NCBI GenBank assembly: GCA_018902385.1
Contig: JABSSW010000078.1
Location: 62,001-126,000 of the forward strand
Length of the DNA stretch: 64,000 nt
Source of the DNA: Physcia stellaris
Lineage: Eukaryota; Ascomycota; Lecanoromycetes; Caliciales; Physciaceae
Direction of reading: 5' to 3'
Position numbers and translations under genes: made by a program. How positions within the stretch are numbered: the first letter of the stretch is position 1; each line of letters opens with the position of its first letter. Positions 1 through 13,137 of the stretch are shown in pieces. The notes beneath the pieces were generated by a model. It ran no database searches. It was given only the letters and a program-made list of their open reading frames with translations, and was not told the DNA's origin.

Positions 1-2989
1 TTTTTGAATTCGAAACGATGTTTTTTCAACAATACTATTTTCATGTGCTATTGTTCTTTTTGTAATTTATAATGTAAATTGTGTTTTGACTTTACATTAT
101 CGTGATTTTTAAAAATAAATGTTTTCGATCAAGAAAAAACAATGAAAATGTGAACATTTTTTCGATATTTAGATTATTTTTTAATATATTATATTCGTAC
201 GTTGACGAGAAATGATAATTAAAATTAAATAATCGTTGATTTTCTTGCTTGATATTATGCAATTACGATGATATTGTTCATTTCATTGACAACGATATTT
301 TTGATAAATTGTTGTTGTTTTAACATGTGAATATTTTCGCGTCAACACATATTCATCATTAACGTCGTTTGTAAAATCATTTTTTTTACATGAATTTCAA
401 TTTTTTTTTTTTTTGTTGTTTAAATATCACGATCATCATCATCATGTTTCGTAACGCGAATCAGTTGATCATTTGTAAATGTATTATTGAATCGAAAATG
501 TGTATGATTTCTGATATATGTTCAAACGTATTCGATGAAATTGTTATCAACGTCAATATTTTTGTCGTAAATGAAAATGCGAAAAAATGCGCACACGTTG
601 ATTGATGTATGCGAAATTTCGTCAACGTTTATCAGAAAACGAATTTTTTCAATTTATTGAAATTTACGACGATTATACAGTTTTTTTGACGAGCGTCAAT
701 CGTTTCGTTTCGTTTCAAATCATTCATTCGAAACAATTGAAAACTTTGATTATTCAAATAAATTTCGAATTTTAATATTCATAACATTGTTGACGCAATT
801 TCAAATCATCGATCGAAATGTTCGTTCGTTTTGTATTCATTGTGTCGTCACGAACAATCGTGTTTTTCGCGTTTGTCGTCAAATCAAAACGCAATTTGAA
901 ACATGCGACGAATATTAATGAAAACACAAAACGTCGAAATGTTCGCTAAATATGTTTTTTTTTTTTTTCGTTTCATTCGAAACGAATGAAACGATTGTTA
1001 ATTTATAATGTAAATTCGATGCGCGTAAAGTTTACAATCGCAAAAATGATGTTTTCGATTTTTTTCAAAATTAAAAATTTTTTTGTGCATGACAAAGACA
1101 CGCGAATTCGTATCAATGTTGTGAAAACAACATTGTCGAATTTCGACGCGTGTTTTTCGCAACGACAATCAAATCGTTAAAAATTGCTTATCAATCAATT
1201 TACGACAAATCGCGAACGATTACAAAAAATCGATTTCAATGTCGACAAAAATGAATCATTATTTTTGTTTCAAAATGAAAACGAATTCATGAATATGAAC
1301 ACAAAAATTCATTTTGAACACGACGACAATTTCGACGATTTCGAGTTTAACGATTTCGAAATCGAACGATTCGATTTTATCGAATTTCAAATCGTTGTTT
1401 TCGCATCAATTGAAAAAACAAAAATTTCGAATTTTCGCTTTACAAAAGCATTTACAATTTGAATTTCAAAATCGCGTCGTTTTCGCGTCGCAAAAAGAAT
1501 TGTAAATGTATTTTTTAAAAAAATTTGAAAAAAATTCATTTTTTTGATTTATAAAAGAAAATATCAGACGATGTTGAATGAAAACGAAAAAAAAATATTG
1601 AAAATTGTGTTGACGAAAAAAATCAAACAAAAAAAAATGTACGAAACGTTGACGAAAATATCGTTTTCGAACATTCAAATGAGAAATGTCGAATCAAACG
1701 ACGAAAACGAAAAATAATGAAATGAAATTGTGATTTGAAATGAAATTGAACACAATTGAATTTTTGTTTCGAAAATAATCATGTTGTGTGTCGATTTCAT
1801 TGCATTTTTCGTTATATACGAAATTGCAAAAAAGTTTTTTTGCATTGTTGTTTGATTATGAATTTTCTTGAATTTTTTTGAAACAATCATGCTTTTTTCG
1901 CGATTGTAAAACATCATTTTGTAATTCATATTAAATTTTTTCAACAATCAAACGATGCGAATGAAACGCGAAATTTGAAAAAAATAAAATCGAACGTGTT
2001 GCGACGCATAGAAAAAAAATTTGACGTCGAACGTTGAATGTTTAAATATAATTTCAATGATTATGTATTGAAAAACTTTGTTATGAAAAACGATTTCATT
2101 GCAAACATCGTTATACACGATATTGTGAAAAATTGACATTATTCGCATCAAAAAAAAAATTTGCATTGTATTTATTTTTCATTTTTAAATTTCGTTGATT
2201 CGTTTTTTTTTTATTTTGTTGTTTTTTTACATTATTCGTACGAAAATGTTTTTTAATAAATGCGATTGATTAATGAACAATTTTTTTGTATTTAGTAGAT
2301 TTGATGTTGTCAAACAGTTATTTTTTATAAATTGTGATTTGATTTGATTTTGTTGATGTTGAAATATTCTGATAATATTTAATTTTTGTCTTGAATAAAA
2401 AAAAGTGAATTTTTTTTTATTATTTTGATATTTGCAATTTGAAATGATACGAAAACAACAATCTATAAATATTTAAAACGAAATGTTGATAATTATAACA
2501 ATTGATCAATAAATATGATAAAACAAATGTTTTCATTTTTTATGTTGTTTTTTTATTTCATATGTTGATTCATGATCATCAATTCGTGAAATTGTTATTG
2601 CGAAATCGATGAAATTTAATTTCGCATTTTCGTTTAATTTTTCGTTTTTTTTTGTTTATTTTTTACACGACGTTTGATTTTTATTTTCACGACGATGAAT
2701 TGTAATACGAAATTTTGAATTTTAAAAATGTGTTTTTGACACGATTTAACGCGTTTTTATAATTTTTATCACGTCGTAAATTTCACGCACGTCAAAAATT
2801 AAAAAAAAATTTTATCGCGATGAAATGAATTCGTTCAACAAGACGAAATCAATGATATCGAATTTCATTATCGACGACGTAATTAATAATTAGATCAAAT
2901 TGTTTTTTCAATGAATTTTTTTTTTGCAATTTTTTTTTTTATCATTTTTTTCGTTCATGCGTTCATTTCGCTTTTATTTTGTCACGATT

Positions 2990-3365
2990 TTTTTTTTTTT
3001 TTTTTTTCAATTTCGTTTAGACGATCACAATTCAAACGATCATTTCGTTTTTATCATGTTACGATTTTTTTTTTTTTTTTTTTAATTTCGTTTAGACAAT
3101 TACAATTCGAACGATTATTTCGTTTTTATTTTGTCACGATTTTTTTTTTTTTTTTTTTTTTTATTTTTTTTTTTTTTTTACGATGCGATCATTTCATTTT
3201 TATTTTATTATGATTTTTTTTTTCAATTTTTTTTTTTTTCAATTTCGCGCAAACGATCACAATTCAAACGATCATTTCATTTTTATTCAATCATAATTTT
3301 TTTTTTTTTTTTTTCACGATATTATCACATCGTTTTTATTTTGTCATGATTTTTTTTTTTTGTCA
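2990..3365 (+). repeat. Degenerate minisatellite with poly-T tracts
   Basis: Four to five degenerate copies of a unit of roughly 60-80 bp. Each copy contains AATTTCG, an ACGATCACAATTC-like core, an ATTTCGTTTTTAT-like segment and TCACGA, followed by a run of 9-20 T. Copies start near 3009, 3084, 3180 (partial), 3239 and 3316. The copies differ by small substitutions. No coding function is apparent. Confidence 0.65.
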
Positions 3366-6300
3366 TTTTCAATCGTTGTTTCATCGCGTTTATCATTTTT
3401 CAATCAAATCAATCGACAATTTTTTTTCGAATTTCGTATTTTGCGCAAAATATTCACGAATTTTCAATATCGTTATCACAACAACAAAAAAATAATGTTT
3501 GTTGTTTGTTATATTTCACATATTAACATTGATTTCAAGTCAGTCAATTAAATGTCGAAACGCGAATTCGATAATCAAACATTGTTATAACGTTTTCATT
3601 GAATTCAAAGTTGTTATTGTTCGATTTTTTCAATTGTAACATCAAATGTTTATCACACGAATCGAATTCGAACATTTTTTGAATGAAAATTTATCATTTA
3701 CAATTTAAATCGCAATTTTAATTATTAAATTAACAAGTCGATTTCATTTCGTTAAATCATTGATTATTTATTTGCATATATAAACACGATGCGTCATTCA
3801 AGAAATTTTACATGTTTTTTTTTTTTCAACTTTTTTTCATTTTTTTTTTTTTTTCGAAATTTTTGCATTTGTGTCAATCATCGTTTCACGAAAATCAACA
3901 TTCAACATTGAACATATTCATTAATTTTTATTTAGTCGTTTTATTTTATCGTCACATTTTCGCAGAAATAATGTTTATTTTTCAAATTTTTTTGAATTTG
4001 TTTATCGAAATCATTTGAAATTTGTTCATCATAAAACATCAAAAATTTTATCATAATTGTCATGCATGACTTGATTTTTGAAAAATTGTTTTTCGAATTG
4101 ATCGAATTATAAATGAACAAAATGATTGTTTCAAACGAAAAAAAAATAAAATGAAATACATTTGTTTTGTATTGTTAATACGAAAATTTTAAATTAACAT
4201 ATTTGAATTTAGTATTGAAATGTAAACATTATATAATATAACAAACATATTTTCAATAATAATTTTTGCATTCAATATTAAACTTTTTGTATTTTACAAA
4301 ACAATATATTCATTTTCATACAAAATGTTCATATCACAAATAATAATATCAAAATTCATATTATCAATGACGAAATCATTGTGATCAATATTTTCATTCA
4401 TGTTTCAAATATTTGAATTTTTGATTTTATTTTTTTCATTCAAGATTTCGATAATCACATTTATGCAATTTTAATTTTTTCAATTTTTTCATTTTTTCGT
4501 GAAAAAAAACAATTTGAATCACATGCGAAAATCATGTGTATCGTTTTCAATGACAATTTTTTGAAATGTAAAAATGTTTGATGTCGTATTTTGTTTGATT
4601 TTCAAAAAATAATGACGTATTGTTGATAACGTTATGCGAATATGAAATGCATAATGTTTAATTTTCGAAATAACGAATTTTAACGAAAAAGAAAATTCGT
4701 TTTCAAACATCAAATAACACGAAAAGCAAATATCATGATGTGAATTTGTTTCACGTATTTTGCATTTTCATGTAAAATCAATGATGATTTATGAAATTCG
4801 CATACATGTATGATTTTAATCGTACGTTTTAACATTTTCAAAAAATAATAACATCGAACGTCGAAAAAATAATTGTATTGATGATTTTAATTGTTGAAAA
4901 AAATATTTCTCGATTGAAATTTATTTATGAATACATGTTATAATGTTATCAACGTCGACGTGATTGTTCTTGAACATTTTGTTTTTTATTAAATTTTTAG
5001 TCAAACAATCATATTTTTCAATTTTTTGAAAAAGTTGAATTATTTTATGTTCAGATTCGAATCATGATTTTCGTCATTTGCGTTTTCATAATCATTATCG
5101 TTGAACAAATGATCGAAATCGTTTTCGTTTTCGAAAACATTGTCAAAATTATCGAAATTGTCGTTGAACATTTTCATTGATTTTTCAATCATCATTTTAT
5201 TGCGTGTGACATTTCGATTTCGATTATCGCGATTTCGATCATCGCGATCTCGATCACGTTTTAATGTATTTTGAATTTCAGTCGATTGTTTTATTTGAAC
5301 AATTTTTTTTCGTGTAGATTTGATTTCGATCGATTTCGTTTTTTTGTTTCGAATCGTCATATTTGAAAATTTCGATTCATGATCAAAAAATTTCGATCGA
5401 TGAATTTTGATTTTCGTTTTTTGATTCGAATTGTTGTGTCGTTTTTGTTTTGTGATTTTCGATGTTTGTTTTTCAATTCGATGATTGCAAATTTTTTGTT
5501 TGTCAAAACATCGTCAATTTTCATGATATTTTCAATAACGTCGACGTCGTCAACATCGAAAATATGATTAACATTTATGATATTGTCAATATCATCGACA
5601 TGATCAAAATTAAAAACATTGTTTTCGTCGTGAGCAGAATTGAAAACATCATTATTATCGAAAACACGAACAAAATTCGAAATAATATCGTCATTCGAAT
5701 GATCAACAATTAAATTTTCGTCATCATCGTTAATATCGAAAACATCGTTATCATTGACAACAAAATTGTCATTTCGATTAACATCGACGATATCATTATC
5801 ATCGAAAACACGATCAGAATTGAAAGCATCGTTTTCATCGTCAATCGATGAAACGAAAAAAACGAAACGTGATTGAAATCGATCGCGATTATTTCATAAC
5901 ACGTATTTTACGTCAAAAAAACGTTTTTTTTTGTCAAAAATAATCGAATTCGAATTCGAATTCGAATCGACGTGCGTGATCAATGAATTTCAAAAACGAA
6001 TGATATCAAATTTCGATGTGATGAAAAAAAATTTAAGTTTTAACATTTTCAAATGAGAATGAAACAATTCAAACGAAAACAACAATGCATTTTCAAATTG
6101 ATCGATTTCGAATTGTTTCAAAATGTTTCGTATATTGTGAACACACGAAATATTTGTTGTGATATTGTGAATGTCAATACACGATTCAAGAAAATGTGTA
6201 TTCGATTTTTTTTTGATTTTGATAAATCGTTTGTATTGCTTTTCGATTTTGTGCAAAGCGTGAAATGTAATTCGAATAAACAAATCGCGATAAAATTGTC

Positions 6301-7924
6301 GATTAAATTTCGTGATTGTTGATTTCGTTCGAATTTATTCAACGATTTCGAAATAATTTTCATATTGTTTAAAAAATAAAGTTTTCAAACGTTTGATTAC
6401 AAATTTCATATTGTCAATGAAACATTTGAGCATTTGTTTCAAAATGCGATGATCGTTTTCAATTCGAAAAAATTTATGAACGTTGAAATGCAACATGTCG
6501 TTGATGTTGTAATTGCAAAAACAACGTCGTCATGAAATATCAAATCAAATTTTGCGCAAATACACGATCTCGTCGCGATGAAAACGTTTGTATTTATTTT
6601 TCAAATCTTTTCAAATTAAATTGTAATTTTCACGAATGAAAGCGTGAACAATTTCGAATCAATGTTTCATGAATTTTTGTCATTTTTGTTCGATTTTGTT
6701 ATCGTTGAAAAAATGTTTGCAATGTTTTCGAATTTTCTTGTTCATGTGATAAATGAAAAAAAAAATGTTTGTTGTTGAATATCGAAATTCGAAAATTTCG
6801 AACAATATTCAATTCGAAATGAAAACGATTACAAAAAGAAATTGAAAATTTAATCGTCGATACAATTGATCGATATCAAACATCATTCATGTCAAATTCG
6901 TTTTATTTTTCGTATTAACAAAAATCAAATCTCAATAAAAATTAATGTTTAATGAAATTTGTTTCAAAAAAACAAATATCGACAATTCGTATTGTTTGAT
7001 TTTGCAAATGCTATTTAGCACGAAAATTTCGAAATTCTTGAATAAAAAATCGACGACATATTTGTTGACAAAAAAAAATTTATTCACACGATCGTGATAT
7101 TTCACATCGCGACGATTTCAAAATCAATTGATATGATCGAAATCGAAAACGACATGCAAAATTTTCATAAAAATGTCAATATTCAATTTTTGCGTTTTGA
7201 TTTTTTTTTTCGCATTGTAAATGTTTTGAAAAATGAAAAAATGATTGAAATGATTCGTGATCAAATCATTCAAAATTTCGATCGAAATCATGTTTATGTT
7301 TGTTAGATTGAAAATTGAATTTGTCGATCAAAAAATTGATTTTTTTCGTTTGCAATTGCGATTTTTTTTCGAATTTCGTTTGTCATTTGATGTTTGTGAT
7401 GTACACGAAAATTTTTCGTTGAAACGAACGAATGATTATGAAATTTCGTTTTGATCGTGAATTTTCATTGCGTCGCACGAACGTTTTTGTAACATGTGAT
7501 TTTTCATGAACAAATTTGATCGCATACAAACGTCGCTTTAAAACGTTTCGTGATGATTGAATCATTTTTCATGATTGAATGATAATTTGATCGTTTGATT
7601 GTGATGTTGTAATCATGATTTCGAACGTAAATTATGAAAACGTCATGTTTTGTTTCAAAAATGTGATGTCATACAACAAATTCAATTGATTCGTTCGAAA
7701 AAAATGTTTCGACGATTATGAAAAATGCGAAAAATTGATTGTTTGTCATTTTAATGTGATCAAGTCATTATGAACAAAAACAATTGATTGTCAACGATTA
7801 ATTAATCGAAATTTGTAAAGACGAATTCAATCGTACGTCGTTGATAATTTCACAATAACAAAATCGAATTGCTGAAATTTCGAGCAACGATAATAAAAAA
7901 AAATAATAATAATATTTTGCGTTT

Positions 7925-8260
7925 GATGTTTGTTTTTGCTTGAAATAATGTTTTCAAAAAAAATCGTATGTCGTTGATTTCAAAATTTAAAAACGATGAT
8001 TGAATCGATTTGATTTCAAGCATTTTTCATCGTACGTCAAAAATGATTTTTGAACGAAAACAAAAAAACGTTATATGCGAAACTGATTGTAATGCAATAA
8101 AATCGAAAATGTTTGTTACAAAAAATGTTTTCGTCTGATGTATGCTTTTTTTGAAAATGATATTTTCAAATATGATCGTATCGCGTTGATTTCAAAATCG
8201 ATAAATTGTGATCGAATCGATTTGATTTCAAACATTTTTCATCGTACGTCAATTATACAA
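7925..8260 (+). repeat. Two-copy direct repeat at the island edge
   Basis: Two diverged copies, about 7925-8050 and 8120-8260, offset by about 200 bp. Each runs from a GTTTG-rich start through TTTTCAAA, CGTTGATTTCAAAAT and GATTTGATTTCAA to CATTTTTCATCGTACGTCA. They lie just inside the AT-rich island. They may be remnants of terminal repeats or a tandem duplication; I could not tell which. Confidence 0.5.
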
Positions 8261-8407
8261 TGTTGACGAAATCAACAAAACATTGATTGTTAAATTAATA
8301 ATGTTGTGATAAAAACGAAAATGTTTGTTACGAAAAATGAAACGACGACATCATCACAACATGATTTGTTTACGCGATTTCATTTTCGCGATTACACGTG
8401 TCAAGAT

Positions 8408-8468
8408 TAATCAATAGAAGTCGAGCTTCTATTGATTATACTATAGCGTGACGCTAATAACGTCACGC
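8408..8468. other. Two adjacent perfect hairpins at island boundary
   Basis: First hairpin: a 12-bp arm at 8409-8420 (AATCAATAGAAG) and its exact reverse complement at 8426-8437 around a 5-nt loop, with one more pair outside (8408/8438). Second hairpin: GCGTGACG at 8446-8453 pairs with CGTCACGC at 8461-8468 around a 7-nt loop. They sit exactly where composition changes from AT-rich to normal. They could be a transposon end, a boundary element or a chance structure. Confidence 0.75.
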
Positions 8469-9442
8469 GCGGTTTGCATTTTCAGACTTCGAGACTGTCA
8501 ATCTGCAGGTAGAAGTGAGAAGTGAGATTGCCAGATCGTCGTCATCGCCAAGACCTTCCATTCAGCGGACCTTCGGACCGATCCTAGACGCCGAGGTTAT
8601 TTCTGAGTGACTAAGTGCGGGGGCTTTGGTGGAAGACGACACCACCATCACAGCCTTAAGGAGCCGTGGGGGCCAAATTATTGGGGACTCCGGGGAGCCT
8701 TCTGAACAGTGAGTGATTGATGATCACCTCCGCAATGATCTGAGTAATAAGTAAGGTTAAGATGGAAGATCGGACGTCGCAAGGGAACAGAGTATGCCAT
8801 CTCTCCCTTCGTAAAACTTTACACGTTTTCTCATTCCATTCGTTCGCTTTGACATTCGTTCCATGCGTAAGCACGTTAGCGATTAACCGATCCGCCCCTG
8901 ATCAGGCAAGTCGACGACTTGGATCTACTGCACGAGGAGGTCATACGGCCATACCAGCACGACGTCGTCACACGAATATCCACGAGATGGGGCGAAACCT
9001 TATCTCAGGCTAGTGGGACCCAAATGTGATGGAGGTGTGAGGGCATTCTTTGAATCGGCACAATTTGTCATGTTTGCCATGTTTGCTCGTTTACACGTCG
9101 GGGCAAGTGGAGGCGAAGGGGGTCTGGTGAACGAGGCCATCACTGTCCTAATGTCTGGGTTGTGCAATAGGTGCTGCGCCATCATGCAGGGGTTTTCGAA
9201 CATGCGGTCAATCTTTTCAACTCTCGTTTCAAATCTGCAGTCCTGGGTCACCCACAAGTGCCGCTTCTCCAAGCTGCATCTTTGGAAATGATCGCTGTAT
9301 CGCGCTATTCGTTACTGACCATGTTTGGAAACATATACCTCAACAGAACAATTTGCAAAAGGTTGCAGCTCCGTCTTCTGATGCTGGAACCGTGGTCTCT
9401 TTACTTCATTGAATTTCGAGCGCTCTTCAACTCTCCTTTGAT
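8469..9442. other. Intergenic region upstream of MFS gene
   Basis: Normal-composition sequence between the AT-rich island and the MFS start codon. Several frames stay open on both strands, but none has a recognisable domain or a credible splice model. It probably holds the 5' flank and promoter of the MFS gene. Confidence 0.5.
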
Positions 9443-11227
9443 ATGATTGAACCCAAAAACGACAATCGTGCTCCGTCGCTTGAAGGTCAAGATAGACCTG
9501 AGGACAGCGACGAAGCTCTTGCTCGTTCGGAACGCAAGTCGAAGGATCCATTGGTACGCCCTATTCAGACGCAACCATTCTACCGAATCCGAATGTTGAC
9601 CGGTTGCAGGACTGGCCACAGTCGAAGAAGAACCTTACACTCGCTATACTCTGTCTGACGGGTTTCGCCGGTCTAGGTTCAGCGACTGCAAATCAATTAG
9701 CCTATCTACCGCAGGCCAGGCTATATCATAAAACACCACTTCAGCTTTCCTATGCTGTAAGTCTTCTATCTCAGGAAAAACAAGGCTTAACTCGATTGTA
9801 CAGACCAGCGCGGGCTTTGCAGGCTTGGCCATTGGACCACTGATCTTTGTTCCTATTTCATACCAGATTGGCCGAAGTGCATGCGTGCTATGGAGCATGG
9901 TTGGCACACTTGCCTGTGCAATATGGTCTGCTCGAATGCTGCACGAGGATGACTACATCGCGTTTGTCATGTCCAGATTACTAGGAGGCATATGCGGGGC
10001 CGTGCCATCTACCATCGGAGCATCAAACATTTTCGACATCTTTCATGTTCACGAACGTGGGAGGGCTTTCACCTATTTGAGTTTGACTTCTTTGCTCGGG
10101 ACAGTAGCTGGACCTACTTTCTCGGGTTTCATCATATCAGGGACTTCATGGCCGGTCGAGTTCTGGTGGATCGTCGCTCTCGAAGGCGCGCTGATCATAT
10201 TGGTGATCTTCTTTCTCGAAGAGACAGGATACTCACGTAGCCCGCGCGAGCACCCTAGGTGGCCTATTCCACCTCAATCATGGACTGCGAATAGACTCGC
10301 GACATTCTTTCCTGGAACCCAAATCGTCAAACCTTGTGGTCTGGCTGAATCTGTGAGTGACTCAGATCCGGTCCTCCCGTGTTCGAGGTCACTTCAAGAC
10401 GCTGGAAGATAACCATATATGCTGTAGTGCCATCGAGCTGTGGTCCCAATTGTGATCGCGGCCTGTCCGGTCAGCCTCATTGCTGGCTCCTTCATTCTCG
10501 TCAACTTTGGCTGGGCTGTCACGATAAGTGTTCTTCTCACCGTTTTTCTCCAACAGCCGCGCAGCGAAGGAGGCTACGGTTTCTCAACGCAGAAAAATGC
10601 TGCTTGTAAGTCTTGCACCCTACGAGCTCTGACAGGCTAACCAAGAGTCTCAAAGTTTTGTTCTCTATCTGGATTGGCCTTTTCGCTGCCCAGATTTATG
10701 GGAATCTGCTAAGCGACCGTCTCCCGCTATGGATCTCCCGTCGAAGAGGTGGTAAATGGATTCCGGAATACAGGTTATTCAGTCTTTGCTTCCCAGGCTT
10801 CATTATCCTCCCGGTTGGACTTGGTATATTTGGTGCCACGCTCGAGTACCATTATCATTTCATGGTGTTGGCTTTTGCTACATTCTTAGTGGCTTTCGGG
10901 GCATTCATTTGTGTCCCGATTGTCACCACCTACATCGTCGAATGTTTTTACAGTCACGCTTTCGAAGCATCTATTACCCTAGGGTTCTACCGCCTTGTTT
11001 TTGGACTCGCTGTGCCGTTCTTTGTTAGTCCCTGGTCGGAAACAGTGGGTGTCGGCTGGGTCTTCGGAATGGCGGCTTTGTTCTCGGTCCTCATGGCTTG
11101 CATAGTCTTACTCTTGATGTGGAAGGGTCCTCTTATTCGCAGTTGGAGCTTTGCGCTCCCGGGTAACGAAAACGCCGGGCCAGAAAGCCATGCAGGTGGA
11201 GACATCAAAAGTAACCAGGAAGAATGA
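9443..11227 (+). CDS. MFS transporter
   Basis: A five-exon model closes in frame: 9443-9553, 9610-9756, 9804-10352, 10428-10605, 10656-11227, giving 518 residues. The first intron starts GTACGC and carries a GTTGAC branch, so an apparent frameshift near 9553 disappears. The protein has a hydrophilic N-terminus (acidic/basic, about 45 residues), then about 12 hydrophobic segments. These include a segment reading LGGICGAVPSTIGASNI, which is loop-rich in Gly as in fungal drug:H+ antiporter-type MFS proteins. The central hydrophilic loop is rich in P, S and W. It probably exports a small molecule across the plasma membrane. It neighbours a methyltransferase and an epoxide hydrolase, so a small metabolite locus is possible, but the substrate is unknown. 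Confidence 0.85.
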
Positions 11228-11398
11228 GGATATCCCTGTTCGACTAGAGCGAGCTATAACGAGAGCTCTTCTGGAAGGACCTCTACGACCTATGCCCTAG
11301 CTTTACATTTCGATACGAATATCGCCAGACAAAGTCGGTTTTGACTGCGTTCTTTGGGATTCTGTTCCGCAGTGCAACTGCTTTCATACGTACAAGCG

Positions 11399-12534
11399 TC
11401 AAGCTTTTCTACCCACAACGACCACAAAGTCTGCCCTGACATAGGCCCCTTGAATAGATTCTTTATATGCTTGAGCTACCAGTTGCCTTGCATACACACC
11501 CTGCCCCGTCCTCTTGGCCTCAGGTGATCGATCCAAGAAGTTGTAGCTATAGTCCTCCACAGTCCAAAGTAGGGTGTCATCGTATAGACGTCCAAGCTCT
11601 GGACGAGTAGTGAAGCGATCAACTTTGGTATCGACCAGACCAAACCTTTGAAAAGTAGAGTCAAGAGTCTGGACCCAGCTGCGCTACTATCAGCATTATT
11701 CCGGACATCGAGCGAGCAATCACCTTACGTTGTTTTACTGAGCTGGTTCTGGACGGTGTCCATGTAGGATATTAGTTCTTTGAGGGCGGTTGTTTGCGCT
11801 CCCGGCCTGGCTGCACATACGTCCCTGGATAAAGGGTCGTTTTCAACCCATTGAAGATAACCTCCAGGCTCTGCACAGTGTTAGAGAGTTTCATAAGGAG
11901 GGTAAAAATTATTTATATTCAAGGGCAAAGTGTTTTGCTTACTGAGCATTTTGGTCAAATTGGCGACCAAAGGAGCAGCGTCATCCTCACGGACCATAGT
12001 ACAGAACAACCGAAGGTGGACCACGTCATACCGACCAATAAGATGATCTGGAATAGGGGCAAAAGCGTCAAGCTGTTGCAGGGTCACATTTTCTGGTAAT
12101 GACTCCGGACACGGGAATTGGTTGGTTGATATGTCGAAGCCGTCCAAGCGTATCGAAGGAGAAATGGCATGTGCCAAATCCAAGATCCAGAGGCTAGAGA
12201 AAATGAGGTGAGAACCTCTTCATCAGGGTCAAGAAGGGGGCAGTATAATACCCCGTACCGGTCCCTATATCTGCCACCCTTACCTCACCACTGCCCTCAA
12301 GCTTTATCGTGGGGTGGAGAAGATAGCCAGTCTGCATCTTGTAGTACAAGTGTTGAAGATTGAGTCTGTCAAACCTGTGAGAAGTAACGTATAAAGAGAG
12401 GGGAGATTGTAGATCTCGAAGAGAAATTGGAAGACGCTTTACCTCGCGGAAGCCTGGTATCCCGCTCTCCCAAAGATATAGTCGTCTCCAGCATCATCAT
12501 GGGTATTTTGCTGGGCTGACTTCTGAACCGCCAT
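11399..12534 (-). CDS. UMTA/LaeA-type SAM-dependent methyltransferase
   Basis: Five exons on the minus strand: 12534-12443, 12374-12252, 12193-11943, 11870-11729, 11678-11399. Lengths sum to 888 nt, giving 295 residues. The start ATG (12534) is followed by an acidic lead and a YIFGR segment. Then comes the SAM-binding motif VADIGTGTG, next LDLA and LDGFDIS (motif II region), and YDVVHLRLF, LKPGGYLQW-type and ENDP motifs, all typical of the fungal UMTA class of class I methyltransferases. The C-terminus is helical, as in that family. Substrate cannot be predicted; family members act in secondary metabolism and some resemble the regulator LaeA. It is convergent with the MFS gene (171 bp apart) and divergent from the epoxide hydrolase. 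It is intact. Confidence 0.85.
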
Positions 12535-13137
12535 AGTTAGAGAGTGGTTCAGATCGTGTCTACGTGTACAGTGCGTCAAGAGCGATTTCAAAATCACACT
12601 GCTTCGACGTATGCGGCCACGGGATCAAGAAATGACAGGATTAGGAGCTGAATACCCCGAAGAATAATAGAAGTTCCTAAGTCCCTGTATTATTCCGCGG
12701 TAATACTTTACGTATAAAACACAAAGGAGCAGGAGCCAATACCTCATCTTCGTATCATACGCCGCACCGATGGATCCACAATAATCCTTCACTAGGGGGA
12801 GGCGATCGCAGCCTCTGCCTCAAGGATGCAGCCTGTAAGGCACCTTCCATTTGATTGCATACGCCGCTCAGCGCATCTCGGAGTACATTCTGAAAATGTT
12901 TTAGTTTGTTTCAATCCTCGGGCCCTCCGAGCAATGAGAGGCGACAATTCGGATAATTAGAAACCGCAATCGGTGATTTCTACGCATAGGCCTCCATTCG
13001 CAAAAAAACGGGAAAAGCTCGCTGTTCTGCGGAGTACTTTCTTTTGCTTGTCTATTGGCAAGCCTAGCTTACTTTGAATTTCCCAAGTCGCTCCAGAAAG
13101 AAAAAAGCCCACAGCTTATTTGTATCATTCTGTCAAC
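12535..13137. promoter_or_regulatory. Shared divergent promoter, methyltransferase / epoxide hydrolase
   Basis: 603 bp lie between the two divergent start codons. No other coding frame is supported. It likely holds both promoters, which suggests (but does not prove) co-regulation. I identified no specific operator. Confidence 0.5.

Larger units (their letters stand above)
1..8408. repeat. AT-rich, CC/GG-free mutated island (RIP-like)
   Basis: A long AT-rich tract with no gene I can support. Reading through it I found no CC or GG dinucleotide before about position 8471, and CT/AG are rare, while CpA, TpG and CpG stay common (many TTCG, ACGA and CAAT words). That pattern differs from ordinary low GC and from classical CpA-to-TpA RIP. 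Open frames exist here, but they are rich in F, N, I, K and D, lack recognisable domains, and arise because few stop-creating words are placed regularly. The block is most likely old transposon sequence worn down by a C-to-T process. The identity of the original elements is no longer visible to me. Confidence 0.85.

Noticed and set aside
390-7565. Dozens of open frames of 60-106 codons in the AT-rich island, including an acidic Asn/Asp-rich one at 5040-5360 and a faint LINE-endonuclease-like one at 986-1180
   Set aside because: No convincing domain; composition follows the mutational bias; neighbouring frames do not join into a family-like protein.
9540-9620. Apparent frameshift near the MFS N-terminus
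   Set aside because: A 56-nt intron (9554-9609) with a good branch site restores the frame.
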